This document shows positions 39,894 to 47,867 of a stretch of 64,000 nt of DNA, piece by piece. Location of the stretch: assembly GCF_039538005.1 (NCBI RefSeq), contig NZ_BAABBO010000001.1, positions 558,001 to 622,000 of the forward strand. Reading direction: 5' to 3'. How positions within the stretch are numbered: position 1 is the first letter of the stretch; each line of letters opens with the position of its first letter. The notes below the pieces were generated by a model. That model saw nothing but the letters and a program-made list of their open reading frames with translations. It searched no databases and was not told the origin of the DNA. This DNA is from Allohahella marinimesophila. Its GTDB lineage: Bacteria; Pseudomonadota; Gammaproteobacteria; Pseudomonadales; Oleiphilaceae. Both the position numbers and the translations under genes were made by a program.

Positions 39894-41884
39894 CAAATCA
39901 CCGCGGATACCGCCGCTGGACCCGGTATGGCAAGCAGATCGCAGTGCCCGAGCCTCAGACGCAGGGTACCGTTTCGAATCTGCACCATGCGCCGCTGGCA
40001 CCAGGCATCTACCTTGATCAACTGCTCGCCGGTACGCGCCTCACGGCTGCTCGAAGCACTGAGATGAGCATGAGCAAGCTGTTCGCGAGCAGCGACGCGC
40101 CATCCGGTCAACAGGCTGGTCATCAGCTGACGGTCTGAAGCACCAGCAGCACTGTCCAGTTGCCAGTCGCTGGCATCTACGGTGACTTCGAACAGACGCT
40201 TGCGCGCCATTCTTGCGAACATTGCTGCGGCATCGGGGCCCGGGCCAGCACCCTGCCGTTGATGCATATTGAACAACTGTTGAACCAGATCGTCATCCTC
40301 ATCAGCCGGGCACAGCGTACTGCTGCCATCGACGCTAAGCGCGAAGAACACAGCTGAGTTGTGCTGTCTCGCCAGCTCGAGGACCGTCGTCATCCAGGAG
40401 TCCGACACGAGATCGAGCAGGGCGGATCCAGTAAGCAGACTGGCGTCCCCGCCTGGTATGGCATCATGAATTGCAGCTGCAAATGATGGTAGGTCCTGAA
40501 AGTCTACTGCACGAGCCTCCGTAGCCGGGAGCTGCCTGAGCGCCTGTAACATGGCAGGATCGTGATCCATGGCAATGCGCTTCCCGATAAGGCTCTCGTC
40601 GTTCTGCGTGCGCAGGCAGGCATCGAGATGGCGCAGATTCGAGCCACTGCCAGCTCCGAGATCAATGACCGTTAACGCACTGCCAGCTGTTTGTAGCGTT
40701 TGACTCCACTGACGGAGAGCCTGCTCGGCCTGATTGTCGGAGCGCGCCTGATGATCAAAGGGTTCTCGCAGTGCCAGCCATGTCTCATCAAACAGGTCCA
40801 GGCGCCTGGCTTCGGGAACCATCACCTCCAGAGCCAGACACGTTTCAGCTGCCGCCTCCTCCCAGGTCCGTTGTGCCTGACTGATCGCCAGTGCGGCTGT
40901 TCGACAGGTCGATAGCAGAGCAGTGTCGTGAGCAAATCGCGCTATCGCCGCGGCCAGAGCCTCTATATCGCCAGGTGGAACTTGCAGGCCGGTCCCTTCA
41001 CGGAAGGTGGCAGCCAGGGCGCCGCCTGTGGTGGTCAGCACTGGAACGCCTCGTACAGCAGCTTCATCGAGGACCATCCCGTAGCCTTCGTACCAGGAGG
41101 GTAACACCAGTACATCGGCTGTCTGCCAATGCCGTTCCAGAGCATCCTCTTCAAGCGGTCCGGACATTTCGACCTGACTATGCAGACCGAGCTCTGCCAC
41201 CGTCTGGCGAATCTGAGTGACGAATTCGGGATCGCGGTCCAGCAGTCCTACCAGCGTGCAGTGAACATCCTGTGAAGACAGTCGGTGCAGCGCTCGCACT
41301 AGAATGTCCTGACCCTTGCGCGGCACCAGGCTGGCCACACACAGCAGCTTCAGGGGCTCAGCGCCTTGCCTGTGCTGCTTTTTCAACAGTGTTTTAGGAC
41401 GCTCGACGCCAGGCTCAATCGCAACCACCGTCTGCTGTGGTTCGAACAGACATTTGATTCGTTCGCAGGTATGGCTGCTGGTCGTGATGATCAGGTCGAC
41501 CTGTTGCAGGGCCGCAGCCTCGAGCGTTTGCAGACTGACCTGCTGTTTGTCGTCGAGTCCGGTTTCGTCACAAAGCGGATGATGGACCAGCGCGCTGAGC
41601 GAGTGGGTGTGCGAGGCAACCCGAGAGAACTGCTGAAGAAGCTCTGCATGATGCTGGTGGAGACGCGCCAGGGCCAGACCGTCGACGATGAGGTGGCAGG
41701 GGCCTGGCGTATCCGACTGCAGATCTCTGACCAGGGCGCGCAATTCATCCGGCTCTTCGAGATTCAAGACCTCAATGGCCTCAGCGTCGACACCGCTCCA
41801 CTGAAGAGCCTTCAGCAGGGCGGCATCATAGCGATATCCACCTGTCAGCTGATTGACCGACCCTGGCACCACAAGTCGGATCAA
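39893..41884 (-). CDS. GT4 glycosyltransferase - SAM methyltransferase fusion
   Basis: 663 aa. The first 350 residues are a GT-B glycosyltransferase: VPGSVNQLTGGYRYDAALLKAL, LLCVASLVPRKGQDILVRAL, QVEMSGPLEEDALERHWQTADVLVLPSWYEGYGMVLDEAAVRGVPVLTT (EGYGMVLDEA is the EX7E-type donor site). From about residue 415 is a Rossmann methyltransferase-like domain: VIDLGAGSGSNLRHL (SAM motif I), RIAMDHDPAMLQAL, ARAVDFQD, GSALLDLVSDSW. It is therefore likely to transfer a sugar and methylate the same product. Located between the PTPS-like gene and the YbhN gene; both neighbours overlap it by 1-4 nt, so it is part of a tightly coupled operon. Confidence 0.9.
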   Translation of the reverse strand: MIRLVVPGSVNQLTGGYRYDAALLKALQWSGVDAEAIEVLNLEEPDELRALVRDLQSDTPGPCHLIVDGLALARLHQHHAELLQQFSRVASHTHSLSALVHHPLCDETGLDDKQQVSLQTLEAAALQQVDLIITTSSHTCERIKCLFEPQQTVVAIEPGVERPKTLLKKQHRQGAEPLKLLCVASLVPRKGQDILVRALHRLSSQDVHCTLVGLLDRDPEFVTQIRQTVAELGLHSQVEMSGPLEEDALERHWQTADVLVLPSWYEGYGMVLDEAAVRGVPVLTTTGGALAATFREGTGLQVPPGDIEALAAAIARFAHDTALLSTCRTAALAISQAQRTWEEAAAETCLALEVMVPEARRLDLFDETWLALREPFDHQARSDNQAEQALRQWSQTLQTAGSALTVIDLGAGSGSNLRHLDACLRTQNDESLIGKRIAMDHDPAMLQALRQLPATEARAVDFQDLPSFAAAIHDAIPGGDASLLTGSALLDLVSDSWMTTVLELARQHNSAVFFALSVDGSSTLCPADEDDDLVQQLFNMHQRQGAGPGPDAAAMFARMARKRLFEVTVDASDWQLDSAAGASDRQLMTSLLTGWRVAAREQLAHAHLSASSSREARTGEQLIKVDAWCQRRMVQIRNGTLRLRLGHCDLLAIPGPAAVSAVI

Positions 41885-42282
41885 GCCAGGTGTCCACTGT
41901 AGCTGGCCCAGGCAACGTGACTTTCCTTCAACTGGACGGTGAGCCGCTTGACAACTTTAGCCTGCTTGCCAAGCTGTCCGGCCTTCATCTGCGCGGCCAC
42001 CTCATCAAATATGTGCTTGGCCAGGAACTCCGTAGTGGTGTTCTGGCCAGCGAATAGCGGCAGCTCATCAAGGTTCTGATAGTTGAGTGGCTGCAGGATC
42101 GCCTTGAGGGCTTCGCTGGCCAGGCCGATATCGATAACGAGATTGTCGCCGTCAAGTTGCTCGGACTCGAAGGTCAGATCGACCACAAAGGTGGCGCCGT
42201 GAAGATTCTGTGCTGGACCGAATATTTCGCCCCTGAAACTGTGGGCAATCATCATGTGATCTCGAACGGTAAGGGAATACAA
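41881..42282 (-). CDS. Divergent PTPS/QueD-family protein
   Basis: 133 aa of the T-fold 6-pyruvoyl-tetrahydropterin synthase family: MYSLTVRDHMMIAHSF, NLHGATFVVDLTFES, LVIDIGLASEALKAIL, NTTTEFLAKHIFDEV, VQLKESHVAWASY. Comparison with QueD/PTPS from memory: His14 and His28 of the zinc site are kept, the second His of HGH is Ala30, the catalytic Cys is Ala24, and the Asp-His of the other catalytic pair is not seen (LNYQNLDELP). The pterin-binding Glu in LKES is kept. It may still bind pteridines but should not do standard QueD chemistry. No other queuosine genes are present. It overlaps the GT4 gene by 4 nt. Confidence 0.82.
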   Translation of the reverse strand: MYSLTVRDHMMIAHSFRGEIFGPAQNLHGATFVVDLTFESEQLDGDNLVIDIGLASEALKAILQPLNYQNLDELPLFAGQNTTTEFLAKHIFDEVAAQMKAGQLGKQAKVVKRLTVQLKESHVAWASYSGHLA

Positions 42283-42314
42283 GGTTCAACTCCTGTTTGT
42301 TGGTAAAGCCAGGG

Positions 42315-43355
42315 TCATGGATAGCGCACCACCTGACAAAATAATGGGGCAGGCCCTTTGTGCAGTGGACCGGAACCGCACACTGTGGCCATGGTATCTG
42401 GTAGCTCGTCAAAAGAGGCATCGGGACTCAGCAGTGCATCGAGGCGATCGTCGGCCAGGAGTTCAAGCGCGGTGGCAAGGCGCCGTCTGAAGCTCCATCT
42501 CGCGGCCTGGGCGGGAGGTATCGTTCCCACCTGGCTTGAGTGCAGCTGCAGGCGTAATGCGTGAAAGCGCCCGCCAAGTCCGATGCTCACCGCCTGGTCG
42601 CCGTACCAGCTCAGCTCAACGATTCGTGCGGCTTTCTCAGCCAGTGAAATGGCTGTGTGCAGACCCGCCTGCGTGGCGCTGGCGTGAAACACGAGATCGT
42701 ATCCGCCTTCAGCAGGCGCCGACTGAACGCTGGCTGCGCCCAGTCGTTGCAGGACTTCTGCTTTCAATGAGTCGGTCTCCACCGCCAGCACACTGACGCC
42801 TGGTATCCGCGCGCAGAGGTAGACGATAAGCGCCCCGACAAGGCCACAACCTACAACGGCAATCCGGTCACCCGGCAGTGGCGCAGCGTCCCAGCAGGCG
42901 TTCAGGGCTGTTTCCATGTTGGCAGCGAGCACGGCGCGCCGCACTGGCACCGAATCCGGGACAAGCGACAGCGTCGCCGGATCGGCATAGAAGGCGGTCT
43001 GATGGGGGTAAAGGCCAAATACATGGTGGCCGCTGAGTCCGGCATGGTCTGCCGCAGGCGAAGGGGCCACGCGGCCGACGTTCGCATAGCCGTATTTCAC
43101 TGGGAAAGTAAAATCGCCGCTCTGAAAGGGTGCACGCATCCTGGCATGTTCCGAAGTCGGCACGAGGCCATTGTACACCAGACGTTCGGTGCCACGACTG
43201 ATGGCGGTATAGCAGGTGTTGACGAGCACCGGGGCCTCCGTCGTCTCGACATCCTCTGGTCTCACTGCGCCGCCCTCGATGGTCGCTGTTCGGGGAGCCG
43301 TTATCCAGAGGGCTCGTGCGGGCACGATGTGGTCAGGGGCGGCAGTCGCAGTCAT
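42315..43355 (-). CDS. BchC-like medium-chain dehydrogenase
   Basis: 346 aa from ATG 43355; a longer frame starts at 43412. MDR-superfamily fold: N-terminal catalytic part (NTCYTAISRGTERLVYNG, FTFPVKYGYANVGRV, LSGHHVFGLYPHQTAFYADP) and nucleotide part (RIAVVGCGLVGALIVYLCARIPGVSVLAVETD with the GxGxxG fold). The segment ISRGTE and the small size resemble BchC and related zinc-binding dehydrogenases. The classical structural-zinc cysteine cluster and GHE motif are absent, so a full zinc dehydrogenase is doubtful. Pairs with the PTPS-like gene downstream, and probably oxidises or reduces an alcohol on the pathway intermediate. Confidence 0.83.
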   Translation of the reverse strand: MTATAAPDHIVPARALWITAPRTATIEGGAVRPEDVETTEAPVLVNTCYTAISRGTERLVYNGLVPTSEHARMRAPFQSGDFTFPVKYGYANVGRVAPSPAADHAGLSGHHVFGLYPHQTAFYADPATLSLVPDSVPVRRAVLAANMETALNACWDAAPLPGDRIAVVGCGLVGALIVYLCARIPGVSVLAVETDSLKAEVLQRLGAASVQSAPAEGGYDLVFHASATQAGLHTAISLAEKAARIVELSWYGDQAVSIGLGGRFHALRLQLHSSQVGTIPPAQAARWSFRRRLATALELLADDRLDALLSPDASFDELPDTMATVCGSGPLHKGPAPLFCQVVRYP

Positions 43356-43567
43356 GTCAGCATGTTGTCCTTGATACTGGCGCCTGGAATGTTCAGGCGA
43401 AGGGCGGGTCATCCGGTGTATGGTTGCGAGAGTATTTACGTAAGTAAAGCCGAGCCCGGCTTACCCGGACCATTTATCGAAGAGAGCGTACTCCCATTTC
43501 GACATATAATGAACGCCTACTGTCAAGCCAGAGCGCCCGGCGGTTTCCCGAGCCAGCCGTCGGACTA

Positions 43568-44296
43568 TTGCTGCTGGTCACCATGGCGGCCGGGCTGGCA
43601 CCGCAGGTCACGCCCGGCTATCCGGAGAAGTTGTGGTATATCGGGCTCTGTATCGCGCTGTATGGAATAGCGGGCATAATTCTGCACTTCACCTGGAACA
43701 GGTCTCAGGCTTCGGGGTCTCGGCCCTTTGGCTGGGCCAACAGAGTCACCTTGTTCAGAACGCTCATTACCGTAGCACTGGCTGGAATGGTGCCCTTCGT
43801 GACTGAGCGAATGCTGCCTGGCGAGGGTGGGGCTATGCTCTGGCCTTACACGATGATTGGGATTGCCACCGTTTGTCTCCTGCTTGATGGAGTGGACGGC
43901 TTCATTGCCCGCAAGGCTCAGGCAACGTCTGACTTCGGCGCTCGCTTCGATATGGAAGTCGATGCCGCCTTTATTCTGGTGCTCTGTATATTGCTCTGGC
44001 GCACTGGTGTCGCGCCCGCATGGGTGCTGATCATAGGTCTCATGCGTTATGGCTTCGTCGCAGCGGCGGTGCCGCTGCCCGCCCTCAAAGCGCCTTTGCC
44101 ACCGAGTCTGCGGCGCAAGACCATCTGTGTGGTGCAGGTGGTGAGCCTCGTTATCTGCCTACACCCCATGCTTGAAGCTGAAACTGCAAAGGCGATCCTG
44201 CTCACGGCGCTGCTCTTGCTCACAGGCTCTTTTGCGAAGGATGTATGGGATCTGTTGCGGGGACAGCCGCCGGTGCAGGGGTCAGTTGACCACTGA
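43568..44296 (+). CDS. CDP-alcohol phosphatidyltransferase family protein
   Basis: 242 aa from TTG 43568 (or ATG at 43583). The CDP-alcohol phosphotransferase motif DGx2ARx8Gx3Dx3D is complete: DGFIARKAQATSDFGARFDMEVD. About six membrane spans (LYGIAGIILHFTW, FRTLITVALAGMV, MIGIATVCLLLDGVD, FILVLCILLWR). It joins an alcohol (inositol, glycerol-phosphate, serine, or a new head group) to CDP-diacylglycerol. The frame reads as hydrophobic coding sequence for about 20 codons before 43568 without ATG, so the start is uncertain. It is divergent from the minus-strand PTPS/GT4/YbhN operon and overlaps the EAL gene by 15 nt at its end. Confidence 0.88.
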   Translation: MLLVTMAAGLAPQVTPGYPEKLWYIGLCIALYGIAGIILHFTWNRSQASGSRPFGWANRVTLFRTLITVALAGMVPFVTERMLPGEGGAMLWPYTMIGIATVCLLLDGVDGFIARKAQATSDFGARFDMEVDAAFILVLCILLWRTGVAPAWVLIIGLMRYGFVAAAVPLPALKAPLPPSLRRKTICVVQVVSLVICLHPMLEAETAKAILLTALLLLTGSFAKDVWDLLRGQPPVQGSVDH

Positions 44297-47047
44297 GGGA
44301 TCTGCCGGCTTGTGATGAAAGTGGCCTCTGCTTGATGTCAACAGTGTCGACAGTTCTGCCAGCGGTATCGGACGACTCATGTAATAGCCCTGCAGCACAT
44401 CGCAGCCCATTCCAGCCAGCAGTTCGAAAGCGGTCTTGGTTTCGACGCCTTCGGCAACGATCTTCAGGTCGAGGGCATGGGCCATGCGAATGGTCGTGTC
44501 GACGATCACCCGATCATCGTTGGAACCATCGAGCTCCATGACGAAGGACCGGTCGAGCTTGATCTCCTGCACCGGCAAACGCTTGATATAGGACAGTGAT
44601 GAATACCCGGTGCCAAAATCATCGATCGACAGGCTGACGCCCATGGCATGCAGCTCATCGAGCACTTCACAGGCCCGCTCGGGATCGATCATCATGGCGC
44701 TCTCCGTTACCTCGAGGATAAGGGCACTTGCCGGCATATCATGGATGGCGAGGGCATTGGCCAATCGCGCTGCGAAGTCGCGCTCACGCAGATTTACCGC
44801 GGAAATATTCACGGCAACCTTGAGGTCGAATCCCTGGGCCTGCAGCACTGCCAGGCTCTGCAGGGCGGTTTTCAGTACCCAGTCTGTCAGCCAGTGGATA
44901 ATGCCTGTCTGCTCGGCCACTGGAATGAATTCATCCGGTCCAATGTAGCCGTGTTGTGGATGATGCCAGCGCAGCAGGGCTTCGATGGAGTCGATCTTCG
45001 AGGAGCTGGCAGTGATCTTTGGCTGAAAGGCGAGCGTGAGCGTGTTGTCCGCAATCGCCTTGCGCAGGTCGCCAGCCAAACTCAAGCGGCGCTCATTGTA
45101 TGGGTTGATCTGTTCGCTGAAGAGCGTGAGCGAATGATTCATGCGGCTCGATGCATCGACAGCAATCTGGGCTTTCTGCAACAGTGGCTCTACCCGGTCA
45201 GCGTGGACTGGACAAACTGCAATGCCGGCCACGGCGCCAAGCTCGACGACTAGCTCGCCAGTTTCGAAAGGTTCAGCAAATTCCGCCACCAGCTGCTCGA
45301 GCTCGGCCAACGATCGGGTCACAAAGGCATTGCTGCCACTCAGCAGGGCTTCCTCGGTAAACTCATCGTCCGAACTCGCAAATCGGCTTGGCGGCTGAAT
45401 CAGAATTGCGAAGGTCGCACCCTCGACAGAGCAGATAAAATTGGCAGCATCCTGCCCCGGACGCTCCACTGCATCGAGATTTTCAAGTTTTACAGCGCCC
45501 GTCAGCCTGGAGACCCGGGCGTCGAGACGTTCGCACAGCGCCAATAGCATCTGATCGGCCTTTGCGTGACCGAGGGTCTTGTTGACTTCGTGAAAGCGTG
45601 AAAAGTGCAGCAGACAGATCATCAGCTGCGAGTCGGCGATGATATTTCGCTGAAACCAGGATTCCAGAAAGGCCCGATTCGGGATCTGTAAACGATGATG
45701 GTAGAGGGCCTGACGATACAGGCTGGACTCCGCTGCCCGTCGATGCTGGGTTTCCGTCAGTAGCGCTTTTTGCGACTTGTAGCGTCGGCGCCGCTCCTGA
45801 TTGAGGCGATCGGCGAGTGCGAACGAGAGCAGTATCGCTTCAAGCGCCGAGCCTATGGGCGGGCTGTTCTCGGTCAGGAAAGTGCGCGGAATGATATTGA
45901 AGCGCGTGAGCATGAATACGAATATGGCCACCATCACACCAGCCCAGGCGAGGGTGTAGAAGCGCGCCAGCGTGTTTCCTCGAGCCCAAAGGTAGGGGCC
46001 GACGACAAGGCAGCTTACGGATGTGACCAGGATCAGGGCAATGGCTGCCAGTATGGTGACCTTGTAGCTGATGAAGAAGCCGGCGACAAGGATTGCACCA
46101 CTCGCTATGGATGCGAGCAGAAACAGCCTGTCGAAACGCGGCGCGTTGACTTTCAGGCGCAGAAAGCTTCGGGCAAAGAGGCATGAAAATAGAGGTAAGG
46201 CTGGGACGGCGACCCTGAGCAGGGTGTCCTGCAGGCCTGTCGCACCCGGTGCGACGAATCCGGCCCAGAGTCCTGTCAGGCAGACCTGGGCCAGAAGCGA
46301 GCTGAAGACGAACATGACATAGTAGAAATAGACCCGCTCACGCAAAGAGGCGAGCAGGAAAAGGTTATATAGCACCATGGCGAGCATTACGCCTGCGTAC
46401 ATGGTGTGCTGCACGATATCGCGCTGAGCGTCTGAATAGAATACGGTCGGCGGCGAAAGCCATACCGGTGCCTGCAGGGAGCTGTCAGAGCGAATTCTGA
46501 AATATATCCAGGTCGCTGCGCCGCCTTCGAGGGTGATCGGGAAGACGTAGTGTCTGCTGTCGATAGAACGGGTGGTAAATGGCCGCTGATCGCCAGTCCG
46601 TACCTCTTCGACAATGTGGCCAGTGGGGTCCACCCGGAAGAAGTCCACTTCATTGAGAATGGGATGTTCGATACTGATAAACCGGGTGACGGGAGAGCCC
46701 CGGCTATTCACCAGTCTCAGTCTTAACCACAGCGTCTTCGCCTCGAAGCCGAAATTGAGTATTTCGTCTCCAGCCTCCTGCCAGTCCGGATGGGTCTCTA
46801 CGAGATCGGCCGGACTCATCGCCGAGCCGGCGTCGAGACTGTAGCTCAGTGCCGGGTTCAGCAGGGTCTTGTCCTGGTTGAGGGCAACATCCAGAGGCGG
46901 GCTCTGGGGCGTCGCGGCCTGCGTCATCGCTGAAGCCATCATGACAGCAGCCACAACCCAACTCAGGCAGAGTTCACGCACGAGTCGATGTCGCCGTGCT
47001 GTACCCGGTGCGCGATGATTCACAAGACTTGCCAGATGGAAGGTCAA
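44282..47047 (-). CDS. 7TM-DISM sensor phosphodiesterase (degenerate GGDEF, EAL)
   Basis: 921 aa. Signal or anchor near residue 30, a periplasmic 7TMR-DISM sensory domain (about 55-190: FGFEAKTLWLRLRLVN, IEHPILNEVDFFRV, YVFPITLEGGAATWIYFRI), seven membrane spans (about 205-400), a GGDEF-like domain (about 450-630) in which the GGDEF site is not seen (near VEGATFAIL), and an EAL domain (about 665-905). The EAL part has EALLRW, NISAVNL, LEVTES, DDFGTGYSS, KLDRSF, AEGVE and QGYY, so it should hydrolyse c-di-GMP to pGpG. The GGDEF part is probably regulatory. It is next to the PTPS/GT4 cluster, and the PilZ and DUF1631 genes are 8 kb away. Confidence 0.93.
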   Translation of the reverse strand: MTFHLASLVNHRAPGTARRHRLVRELCLSWVVAAVMMASAMTQAATPQSPPLDVALNQDKTLLNPALSYSLDAGSAMSPADLVETHPDWQEAGDEILNFGFEAKTLWLRLRLVNSRGSPVTRFISIEHPILNEVDFFRVDPTGHIVEEVRTGDQRPFTTRSIDSRHYVFPITLEGGAATWIYFRIRSDSSLQAPVWLSPPTVFYSDAQRDIVQHTMYAGVMLAMVLYNLFLLASLRERVYFYYVMFVFSSLLAQVCLTGLWAGFVAPGATGLQDTLLRVAVPALPLFSCLFARSFLRLKVNAPRFDRLFLLASIASGAILVAGFFISYKVTILAAIALILVTSVSCLVVGPYLWARGNTLARFYTLAWAGVMVAIFVFMLTRFNIIPRTFLTENSPPIGSALEAILLSFALADRLNQERRRRYKSQKALLTETQHRRAAESSLYRQALYHHRLQIPNRAFLESWFQRNIIADSQLMICLLHFSRFHEVNKTLGHAKADQMLLALCERLDARVSRLTGAVKLENLDAVERPGQDAANFICSVEGATFAILIQPPSRFASSDDEFTEEALLSGSNAFVTRSLAELEQLVAEFAEPFETGELVVELGAVAGIAVCPVHADRVEPLLQKAQIAVDASSRMNHSLTLFSEQINPYNERRLSLAGDLRKAIADNTLTLAFQPKITASSSKIDSIEALLRWHHPQHGYIGPDEFIPVAEQTGIIHWLTDWVLKTALQSLAVLQAQGFDLKVAVNISAVNLRERDFAARLANALAIHDMPASALILEVTESAMMIDPERACEVLDELHAMGVSLSIDDFGTGYSSLSYIKRLPVQEIKLDRSFVMELDGSNDDRVIVDTTIRMAHALDLKIVAEGVETKTAFELLAGMGCDVLQGYYMSRPIPLAELSTLLTSSRGHFHHKPADPSVVN

Positions 47048-47164
47048 ATTCGTTTATAAGCCCGTAGTACAAGGTAACCCTCTAAGTAAAGTTGCTACAT
47101 TGAGCCTTGTCGACTTTTGCATGAGGATCGCGAATCGAGTTCAGAAGCCCTGATCTGATGGAGA

Positions 47165-47770
47165 ATGAGCATGAGAAACCTGACGTCCCCCCTGAAACTT
47201 CTATCCGCAGCCGTTCTGGTGGTCGGACTGATCCGTCCCGCGCTGGCAGAACCCCGGACCTATGAGATTGATCCTGAGCATTTTTCCATCGGTTTCATGA
47301 TTGGCCACGTTGGCTACGAGAAGATGCTCGGCATGTTCCTGGAAGGTAAGGGCAGCTTTGTATATGACGAGTCTGCGAAGTCGCTGAAGAGCGGCACGGT
47401 CACCATCCAGAGCGATAGCCTGTTTACCAATCATGAAAAGCGCGATGAACACGTCAAGAGTGATGACTTCCTCAATGTCGATGACTACGACACCATCACC
47501 TTCAAGGCCAAAGAATTGAAAACCGATGACGGTAAAACCGGCACACTGGGCGGGGACCTGACGATGCTCGGCCAGACTCATCCGGTAGAGCTCGACGTCA
47601 CTCTGAACAAGGCGGCCGAATACCCGTTTGGCCATGAAGAATATACCCTGGGCGTGTCGGCCAGAACCACCATTCAGCGCAGTAAATGGGGCATGGAATA
47701 CGGTGTGGAAAATAATCTGGTAGGCGATGATGTCGATATCATTCTCGAGTTCGAAGCCATACGCCAGTAA
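47165..47770 (+). CDS. YceI family periplasmic protein
   Basis: 201 aa, with a signal peptide (SPLKLLSAAVLVVGLIRPALA) and a YceI lipocalin-like barrel (YEIDPEHFSIGFMIGHVGYEKMLGMFLEGKGSFVYD, SVTIQ-like TVTIQSDSLFTNHEKRDEHVKSDDFLNV, ITFKAKEL, LGGDLTMLGQTHPVELDVTLN, RTTIQRSKWGMEYG). YceI proteins bind long-chain isoprenoids or lipids in the periplasm. The start is ATG 47165; ATG 47171 is the other option. It is monocistronic, with a 117-nt upstream region divergent from the EAL gene. Confidence 0.95.
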   Translation: MSMRNLTSPLKLLSAAVLVVGLIRPALAEPRTYEIDPEHFSIGFMIGHVGYEKMLGMFLEGKGSFVYDESAKSLKSGTVTIQSDSLFTNHEKRDEHVKSDDFLNVDDYDTITFKAKELKTDDGKTGTLGGDLTMLGQTHPVELDVTLNKAAEYPFGHEEYTLGVSARTTIQRSKWGMEYGVENNLVGDDVDIILEFEAIRQ

Positions 47771-47867
47771 ATGGCCTCTCTGAGACGCGGTGCATAGACA
47801 GCATCGCTGGGGCGTGTATTCTAGGGCCAATTCCAGATTGCCCATATTATAATGAGAGTGCGCGCCC

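Noticed and set aside
41881..42282. Queuosine enzyme QueD
   Set aside because: Catalytic Cys and one zinc His are missing and no queC, queE or queF gene is present, so preQ0 synthesis is not supported.
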